From Boothiomyces macroporosus (lineage: Eukaryota > Chytridiomycota > Chytridiomycetes > Rhizophydiales > Terramycetaceae): DNA of 64,000 bases. Below the pieces are notes generated by a model that was given only the letters and a program-made list of their open reading frames with translations, ran no database searches and was not told the DNA's origin. This document shows, in pieces, positions 56,308 to 64,000 of the stretch (positions are counted from its first letter, which is position 1; every line of letters begins with the position of its first letter). The stretch covers positions 62,001 through 126,000 of the forward strand of contig JADGKB010000027.1 of NCBI GenBank assembly GCA_027604185.1, given 5' to 3'. The translations under genes were made by a program, and so were the position numbers.

Positions 56308-58878
56308 ATGGCAAAAGTGCAGTGGACATCGGACGAAATACACCAAGTGTACAATGATATATGGGAAGAGAAGCTTGCGTGGTAATTATATAGTAACTGC
56401 AGGGTTGTATTGGGATACGAGGACAAGGAGAAAACTTTGATAGTGTATTTCACGATTTGATGATAGGATCAAAATGACAGGCGTGTCACTTTCAGAATTT
56501 ACAACCACGTTTAAAGAAGATGAAATAAATATGGGATATATGAGGTATAACGGAAGAGCGATATTTGTGCATTACATTCCGGCAAAGGTCGTTGGATCTA
56601 ATGATAGGAGAGCGACCGTGGAAGAGCATATTCGTTGCTACACGCCAAAAAATGCACACAGGTATTAATTGACTCATGCAGCAATTTTTCCCTCTCATTT
56701 CAGCTAAAATTACGCTAGAGTCCCTACAGCAATTTGATGCGAACTTTGTAAAGGACACTTTGGCAGGGTGTGAGCCTTTGAAGGGCAAGAAGACTGCAGC
56801 AGATGTGCGATTCACAATTATGGCTACCAATCAAGGATTAAATGAACTACTGAACATGTCTGATTCAAATCAGGAATTCGCACAGCTAATGGAAAAGAAA
56901 GAACAGCAAAAGCAATCAGCACAAAGTAGCGAGCAGTTACAAAACAAGCCAAGGGAAATTTCCACATCGGTAGTCAAGGAAAGGGATAATTCAGCATCAG
57001 TAGTTGCATCTCCCGAAAGAACTTCTGTACGGACAGACATTCCAGGTTCCGCACGCGACAGTAATACAAATACAAGCATGAGGGAGAGCGAATCAAAAAT
57101 AAAAGAAAAGACAAAGAAATCGCCCAAAACTGATCTTCCGTCAGTCAAAATACCAAATTTCCAGGCAATGTCAAAGGGATCACTTTCCAGCAAATCATCT
57201 GCAAATAATTCTTCAGAGAAAATGAATTCAGCACAAAGCGATGTGGACGATAAAGACGATCACAAATCAATGCAGATGTTTTGGGACGGAATGAAGAATA
57301 AACTTGCAATGGAACAATCCCCAACGGATACAAACAGACTAAAAACGTTTGTCACTAAATCAGCAGCACATGCACAAAACATTTTTGGAAGATCTAGCTC
57401 TTCTGAATCTTTGAAAGGGTCGAAGGCGGCCAACGCAGTAATCGCTCAGCACAAGCAAAAACAAACTGCAGTAGTTCCAAATGAATTAATTAAATTCCCA
57501 AAAGCAAGTCCCTTGAATGCGCTTTCAAAAGGAGGGAGCGCTCAAAGTTTACCAAATATGATTGAAATATCTGTCGAGCCACCATCGCCAAGCAAAGACC
57601 CTAAAGTAGCCCCAATTGTATTCAACAATGATCAAGTGCGTCTTCGAAGACACTCGGCTGACAAGCAAATGATATTAAAAAGTGAAGAACTGCCAAAGCC
57701 CAAACCAACTGTCAAAGCTATGCCATTTAAATCTAATAGAACCATTGGTAAATCACTTGAAGACATAAACATTGATGATTTACTAATGACTCCCCCAACT
57801 GCAGATTTTCCTGATGAAAACGTCCCAGAAAAGGAACCTCCGATTTCACCGAACCTTCGCAGAACTAAAACAGAATCTGGCAAGAAATCCAAAGAACAAT
57901 TTTATTTCAGAGATCCAAAAAAGCTCCCGGATTTACCAACAAAAAATATTGCAATTATAATGCAAAACAACCCAGTTCCAAATGTAAACAGACAATTCGA
58001 AAAGAAACCCCAATCCAACTTTGATCTCGACCCCAATGAAGAGTCACTGGAGTCGAAACCTACAATAACGAAAAGCCTGATGTCGTCCAAAACAGTAACC
58101 GCTTCCACCTCTAAAGAAAAACTTTCAAGCAAGGAAGAGGTAGCATCAAGGGATCGAATCAAAGAGAAAAATAATCTTTCGACTGAAAGTATTTCAAATC
58201 GTCCACCCAAAAGCGATTCAGCATCCCAAGATCCTATTCCTGAATCCCGTTCAGGTTTAAATTCGAAATCCAATTCAATGGAAAACCTAAAAACGGTGCC
58301 ATCTAGAGAAAGATTGAATTTGAGCAACACCAATTTAACAGGAAAATCAACCAACGAGTCTCCTAAAGATGAACTTAGAAGAACTCCTACGGTGCCAAAA
58401 AACCCAGATGTTGTATTTAATATCCACAAAGGCGGCCAGTTAGTAATTGACGGCTAATCTTAGAGGAGCAAGAGTGAAATTACAAGCCCATCGTCAACGC
58501 CCTCTCCTATGGAAGTCGATAAATTAAAAACTGTAAAAAGTGTAAGAATTAAATCTAAGATAGCGACAAATTCAACTACATGAACAATGGGTTCAGTATC
58601 AAGCTCCCAATGCTGAAACTGTGGAAAAGAGATGGATTCGACTCCAAAAGGGATGCCTTACCCTCTTTCTGAATGACAAAGAGGTACTGTTCAATTAACT
58701 ATAGGTATCGCCGCTGCTGCATATCTCGTTAGATCAGCCATCTGATGTTGTTGATTGCGCATACGGCAAATATCCCGGAATCTGCCTTCAAGCTCCGGAA
58801 GGATCATACAGATTCTACAGCACTGACGAAAAAAACTCCCTCAAAAGAATCATGATACTAGCCAAGAAATGGGCTTGA
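56308..58878 (+). CDS. ADF-homology + PH-domain actin-associated protein (possible frame problem)
   Basis: Six exons would give about 790 aa. Exons 1-3 (56308-56381, 56403-56444, 56467-56661) encode an ADF/cofilin-type fold (WVVLGYEDKEKTLIV, MGYMRYNGRAIFVHYIPAKV, HIRCYTPKNAH). Exon 4 (from about 56682) starts KITLESLQQFDANFVKDTLA, the last ADF helix, then a very long serine/lysine-rich disordered linker. The last exons (58464-58541, 58564-58683, 58705-58878) make a PH domain (YQAPNAETVEKRWIRLQKGC, CAYGKYPGICLQAPEGSYRF, MILAKKW). The join at 56661 is wrong by one base: a canonical 20-nt intron (56662-56681) leaves the frame out, so either a 1-nt error in a T run or a non-AG acceptor. Coactosin/drebrin-like actin regulator by inference. 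Confidence 0.75.
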
Positions 58879-59016
58879 TTTTAATTCCCTAATAAAGCAA
58901 TGTTCATAATCATTGTAATGAGTTGCTGTTGGAGTGGACAGATTCATGTCCAAAGACTGCTTGTAATCAAAGTCGGCCATACCGGCGTCAGGTGCACTTC
59001 AACTTGACATCAGAAA

Positions 59017-60120
59017 ATGAATTACGAAAATTTCATTTTGAAGAACGCACAGCATGTACAAAGCGTCGAAGCCTCCCTTCGAACTCTATCTTATTTCTTA
59101 CCTGGTAAACGGCTTCTAATTCAGGACGATTCGATAATTCTGAAATCCTTTCAGAATTTCTGTATTCAGGAACCAAATTGGTTGGATTATACCATGATTC
59201 AATTCTTGAAGTCGAAGCGCAGAAGCAGCAGCCAAAAGGTGCCAGCTCATTCAACAGATATAACAAGGGATTGTTAAAGAAAGCTAGAGTCATTTGCTGG
59301 GTGTTGACTGTAGTCAGGTCGTTTGAAACCACTGCAGAAATGGTTAGTTCCAGACTCAGCAAGGCGTTTCAGGAGAAGTTTGTCCTGGTAATTGAAATCA
59401 TAAAGTAATCACAATTTAATTATAGGGCTGCACTGCGATTGGCTCTGTTCAAAATATCGGGAAATAGAATGATTATGCACACTGTGCTGCCAGAAAGAGA
59501 CTATGACTTGGCTAAATTAGAGCCTGGAGTGGAAGCGGGATCTTGGAAAGCTGAAAGGACAAAGAAAGAGCATTTATCAGTGGATGCCTTGACAAAGGAT
59601 AACGCAGATTTTAATCCAGCAATGCAATATTTATTGTCGAAAGCCATGATTGAGCCATCGCTTGATCCACTAGAGCTGTTACCTCAATTATCTGGATTCA
59701 AGCAGGTCACAGAATATGTTTATATTTTCAGACCACTAATCTATGGTACCTTTAAAATAATGTAGTATTATGCATTCGTAAATGGGGGACCCACTCTTTT
59801 AAACCTTGGGTCATTTCAATCTTGCTGGAATTGTTCTCATTTACATCCCGATTTGACTTTGAAACCAGACACTGGTCCAAGGATTTAACACAGTTGGAAA
59901 AGTCAGAAATGAGATATAGAGTGTCTCTGTTGAGATATTATCTTCTTCGTAATCCAGTATACGAAATGTTCTCAAAGTATTTGTTTTTAACTGTAGACCA
60001 AGAATTCAAGGAATAATAGATTGGACCATCACCAAACCTCTTCTTAGCATCATTGGCAGCGTTCTCAATGATTACACTCCACTGTGGGAAAACTATCACT
60101 TTTATACGTCCAGCTTCTAG
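59017..60120 (+). CDS. PEX16: Peroxisomal membrane biogenesis protein PEX16
   Basis: A 340-aa peroxin that helps insert peroxisomal membrane proteins and recruit PEX3. Five exons; introns 59105-59124, 59405-59425, 59747-59766 and 59977-59996. Matches to animal PEX16: VQSVEASLRTLSYFLPG, GRFDNSEILSEFLYSGTKLV, FIR-like LIYVLCIRKWGTHSFKPWVI, RYRVSLLRYYLLRNPVYEMF (human [20 protein letters not shown]) and the end ITKPLLSIIGSVLNDYTPLW with ENYHFYTSSF. Only the last intron restores this final conserved block; without it the protein would stop early. Confidence 0.93.
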
Positions 60121-60164
60121 AGTCCAGTTCATTGTGTTTCAATAAATCAGTTGCAGTTTATTCG

Positions 60165-61712
60165 TTATAATGCAATAATAAGGAACAAGCACAACAAAAA
60201 GAACAGGGATAAACCAGCGACATAATAGTATTGTGAAGGTACTTTGGTTAGCAACAACTTACCCAAAAAGGTAACAATTAAACCAGAAGAGATGGCATAT
60301 AATACAACCAAGTATTTCAGATACTTGTTCCTCCTGAATATCCTGAAAGGCTCTTCATCTGCCATCAAGAAAGATAGATTAGCAAGAGTTGGATGTTGCT
60401 GCATAATATCATTCTCATCATGGTTTGCAATTTGTTGTGTAAGGATTGTAAACAGCTCTGAATCTCCTGTTTCCAACGCATTCTGTTTGAAATATTGTCG
60501 TATAGATGAATGCATCAAAAAGTCATCGTCAGAAGCATAGTAGAATGCTTCATAAAACTTTTTCTCGTGGATGGAAGGTGGGTTTGATTTCTTTGCAGTT
60601 CTTTTAACCGGACTGGTGCTTATCTGAATTGATGTTGTGTTTGACATTACTTGCTCGTTAGGAGATTTCTTTGTACGGTGCGCAATCCAATCATCAACTG
60701 TCATTGAGCCTCTTCGTTCATTGGAAAATGCCACTGACCGGATATTTCTATGTCTCTTCATACTTGTATCTATTGGAGGTGGTTTCTTGGTAATTGATAG
60801 TGGCCTTAGCGAAGGTTTTTGTTCAGCAAAAGCATCGTCAAATGAATTTCTTCTTTCAGTTACGTCTGAATGCTTTGGAACTGTAACATATTCTTTTCTG
60901 TCTTGGAGTTCGATATCGGATTCAAAGGCTTCTTTTTTGATAATGAACTTCATTGGCCCTGTGCTTCCGTTTTTAAAAGACATCAAGGAAAGGAGGTTTG
61001 GCTTTTCTTGATGGGCCAAATTGTTCCGGATACATTGAGATCTTTTTGCATTAATTGGATCAGGCTCAGGTATAATTAGGTTGACTAAAGCTTCAAATGG
61101 CGACTTGGGTTTATGTTCTTCCTTTTTGACAGGTACCGGCTTGATTACATAGTAATGAACATCACCGACGATTGTCATATTGTTTAACGGCTAGGTTAGT
61201 CACTTGTACATTTTTGGCTTTCATTCGATGCAGGAGACCTTCTTCAGGCTGCGTCCGGAACAAGACCTTGTTGATATGGTGTGCCGCATAGTAAGAGTAA
61301 TAAAATCTATCAGGATCATCTGGGTCGACAGTTGTGACTCGAGCCAGGATGAAATCTAAATCCTTTTCCGAGTGCAATTCAATCAATGATTTTAAGCTCT
61401 CTAACGTAAATGGATCTTCATTTTCCGCGTCAAGAACATCAACCAACAATGTTGGTTCAGGAGAAGGCTCGACTTCTTTATTTGGGCCAACTCTGTCATC
61501 TAGTCTTAATCTTGTATACCTGAACACCCTGGTGGTTTGCCATATATTTTGACGTATATATCAGGTTGTTCCGTATCTTTGACAGAGATTTTTATTGGTG
61601 CTGGTTTAGGAGGTACATCCTTTGTTAAAACTTGTGGTGAGGGCAAAACATTTATAGTCTGGTGAGATGGCTTTTCTATATCCAGTTCTGGAACTGTAGA
61701 GTAATTAGGCAT
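60165..61712 (-). CDS. Uncharacterised protein with two C-terminal membrane helices
   Basis: A 502-aa protein. Exons 61712-61520, 61499-61210, 61190-60165; introns 20 and 19 nt. A proline-rich N-terminus, then a conserved-looking globular part (SLIELHSEKDLDFILARVTT, DRFYYSYYAAHHINKVLFR, NNMTIVGDVHYYVIKP), a disordered basic middle (RRNSFDDAFAEQKPSLRPLS), a helical part (SDDDFLMHSSIRQYFKQNAL) and two membrane helices at the end (KYLVVLYAISSGLIVTFLGK; YYVAGLSLFFLLCLFLII) forming a hairpin, typical of ER or outer-organelle tail-inserted proteins. I do not recognise the family. It is a tail-to-head neighbour of the sorting nexin (54 bp). Confidence 0.75.
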
Positions 61713-61766
61713 AAAAATTATAGGGTGGAAACTCACAGTTATCCACGGGTAGAACGAGAACAACTT

Positions 61767-64000
61767 TTATTTTGGGAATAGTGCAAGCAGAATTTCATCA
61801 ACTATTTTGTACATCAAATGCTGGTTTAATCGGGGATTTTGGAATAGAAGATGCCATCTACTTGCTCCTCTACGCGCATTCTGTCTCCCAACCATTCCCC
61901 CAAATAATTCTGGAAAGAGAATGCTGATTTTTTGAGATGTATCGGTCATGGTAGCAATTCTCTGACTTTGAGTGCGAACAGTGAATGACTCTGTCAATTT
62001 ACCGTTTGGCCAATACGTTTCTCTAATTGAAATCATCATTGATAAAATTCTTTCTTGAGATAGAGTGTCTCGAATAGCTTCAGTCGCCTTTCTTTCAACA
62101 GTGTCACCAAAGAGTTGCTGCAAAAAGATCACCACTGCTTGTCTGCGAAGTCCTTTTAATTCAAACAATTCAATAAACAAATCTACCAATGGTTCAGCAT
62201 TTGAACTTTGGCTGTCACTTGCCAAACTATCACTCAAGTCCAATTTTTTGTCCATGACGGTGGGATCAAAGCCTTGAGGATTAGAAGGTGATTTGGCTCT
62301 CCTCAAGAGGATCGTGTCCATGGTATCATCTACTGTATGGTATACGGTTTGCAAAAACGATTTTTTCACCTGCAGTTCTGTCTTGTCATCAAAGAACTTT
62401 ACAATGTCTGGATGACAAATGAACTTTCTAAAGGTAATAGATGTGCATATTTCAACATGTTTCAAAAGATTCTACAGTGAAAACAATGTTACGGTGAGGT
62501 ATTTTTCAAAAGCCTGTCGCCTACTTTCTAAAACTAGGGTTCTTTTCTTCATAATTCCAGTGAGCAGCTTTCCCGGTAGTTCATAATTTTGCATGATTAC
62601 TGGAAATTTCGCCTTTAGCGCTTGATGAAGAGCTAAAAACTGACTATACCTCCTTGCTACCATCCACCCACTAGTAATACCTTCCGAATTGGTTTTGGAT
62701 ACTTGTATAGGATAAACTGCGTATCCTTTTCCCTCTTGTTCGATGATTTGGCTACCATCAATCTTTACAGTTATACAATCCTAATTTTAAAAATATGTTA
62801 CGGGCATGATAATATTTTCTATTTGAGATTTTTCTATACTTTGTTTTTCTGTTTCAAGCTCGTTAATCTCATACGAAATTCCTCGCTTGGCGTATTGCAG
62901 TTGCTTGTAAAGCGGAGAGGAAACATCAGTGTCCTTGATTTGCTTTTCTATATCCTCTGCATCTTTTTTCAACTTTTGGATATTCATTTCCACTTCGAAA
63001 TACTTTGCAGGCAAAATGATCATTGGAGGAAGACTTTCATTAGGAATTGACAGTGTAAGGTTTTCATCCAAAGATGCGGGAGTGTTGTCTTCCATTTCCA
63101 GTTGTATAAAGCTATCAGCATCAGTTTCTAAAGGTGGTTTTGATTCCATCATCAGTGACGAATTTTTTAAATCTTCATTGGATGCAGCCAGCTCACCACT
63201 CGACCCGAGCTGATTGTCACTTAGATTATCTTTCGATCGAGTAACAGCAGCTTTTCCATCATGGGATTTGGGCCTCATTCTAGAAAAGAATGAGGTCTTC
63301 TCGCCTTGAAGGTCTTCAACAGATTTACTGTTACCATCACGGGGTAGGTCTCTTTCGAATGCTTTTGAAAAGTCGGAAAAGAAACTTGATGGTCGCTGTT
63401 TCTTTTTCTTGACCATATCATCATTGAATATTATGTTTTGCAGTTCTTGCTCTACAACTTCTGATTGAGCTCTTGGATGAAGTGAAACTCTTGGTTCTTC
63501 TGAGCGGCCGACTCTTGAAATCCTTTTAATTGTTGATTTAAAGAATTGTTCATATAATCCAATGCCTTTCTTCTTTTGCGGATCAATATCATAGTCATCA
63601 ATATCGGCTTGTCTATCAAATTCAACAGATAATCTTTCTGGAGATTTACCCTTCTTTTTCAATGATGAGCATTTTGCCAGGAGCTTTTTCCCATGACTAC
63701 TCTTCATAAAGGCGGGAAAATGTTCAACATTCATGATGGACATGATTTCGTATACTGCTACAAGACAAGCCTTTAATCCATCTCTTGTAACTTCTGGCGG
63801 AATCGAATTAAACGGATCATATTGATCCCTATAATTTAATGTAGCTATATATTTTTCAATCGATTCAAACACTGTCTTTGATAGAAATTTGGAAATACTA
63901 GATGCTGAATCATACACCAAGTATTTTTCCCACAGAGTTCTAATTTCAATGGCAACAGTTAGCCAGTCCCACTCTGAATCTAAAGTTTCAAAGCTGTCAT
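61767..64000 (-). CDS. Sorting nexin of the SNX13/14/25-Mdm1 type (5' part outside window)
   Basis: The 3' portion (about 730 codons) of a PXA-RGS-PX-NexinC protein, endosomal or ER-contact-site. From the right edge: RGS domain (WDWLTVAIEIRTLWEKYLVY, PPEVTRDGLKACLVAVYEIM, FPAFMKSSHGKKLL), a long serine-rich linker, a coiled segment (EMNIQKLKKDAEDIEKQIKD), a PX domain (WMVARRYSQFLALHQALKAK with LPGKLLTGIM and the phosphoinositide-contacting arginines) and a C-terminal nexin domain (LIELFELKGLRRQAVVIFLQ, GASRWHLLFQNPRLNQHL). Introns 62781-62801 and 62472-62492, 21 nt each. The N-terminal PXA domain and start codon lie beyond 64000. Confidence 0.9.

Noticed and set aside
57902..58429. 175-aa minus-strand ORF opposite the ADF/PH linker
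   Set aside because: Low-complexity antisense of a serine/lysine linker.

Overview
This window is nuclear DNA from a small, compact, AT-rich eukaryotic genome, most likely a flagellated early-diverging fungus or a close relative. Fungal hints are an exomer/ChAP (Bud7/Bch1 type) protein, an Mtw1/Mis12 kinetochore protein, a fungal-type GH16 beta-glucanase, two AMT/Mep ammonium transporters with GATA motifs in their promoters, and an aspartate kinase. Cilium hints are TTLL9, a CCDC96/CFAP184 homologue and two long motor-type kinesins. Which lineage this is (Rozella/aphelid/chytrid-like) cannot be decided from the window alone. The standard genetic code fits every gene.

The dominant feature is splicing. 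Rebuilding the genes by hand against their protein families gives about 120 introns, and nearly all are only 19-24 nt long (mostly 20 or 21). They start GTA/GTR, carry a TAAC/TAAT/TGAC branch-like motif about 4-6 nt before the 3' end, and end in AG. Five look like GC-AG and two look like GT-TG. Single-frame ORFs are therefore only exon fragments; all gene models below are joined exons, and for most of them the summed exon lengths are exact multiples of three.

Layout: 1-4100 holds TTLL9 (5' cut), an STMP1-like microprotein, TBC1D19, an unrecognised gene and ASF1. 4100-7300 holds a heat-shock-element-driven coiled-coil/disordered protein and an LRR protein. 7300-14840 holds dynein intermediate chain, CstF64, USO1/p115, PrxQ and a BZW/5MP protein. 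14900-19540 holds GH16, a tentative small membrane protein, Mis12 and ChAP. 19980-24920 holds aspartate kinase, PEX13 and VPS33. 25700-30780 holds a secreted alpha/beta hydrolase, a CYSTM-like protein, a KIAA0930 homologue and 6-phosphogluconate dehydrogenase. 30870-35500 holds CCDC96, a cytochrome-b5/MAPR protein, YjbQ, BUD31 and PRP18. 36400-42920 holds two convergent ammonium transporters flanking a four-RRM protein, SNU23 and RRP1. 43480-51030 holds two tandem kinesins, a divergent kinase and an F-box/WD40 protein. 51340-54090 holds a small ORF and a multi-pass surface protein. 54140-64000 holds SF3A1, an ADF-H/PH protein, PEX16, an unknown two-TM protein and the 3' part of a sorting nexin.

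Genes are packed with gaps often of 10-50 bp. There is no operon logic, but several themes recur: pre-mRNA splicing and 3' processing (BUD31, PRP18, SNU23, SF3A1, CstF64), membrane traffic (USO1, VPS33, ChAP, SNX, TBC1D19), peroxisome biogenesis (PEX13, PEX16) and microtubule/cilium function (TTLL9, CCDC96, dynein IC, kinesins, Mis12).
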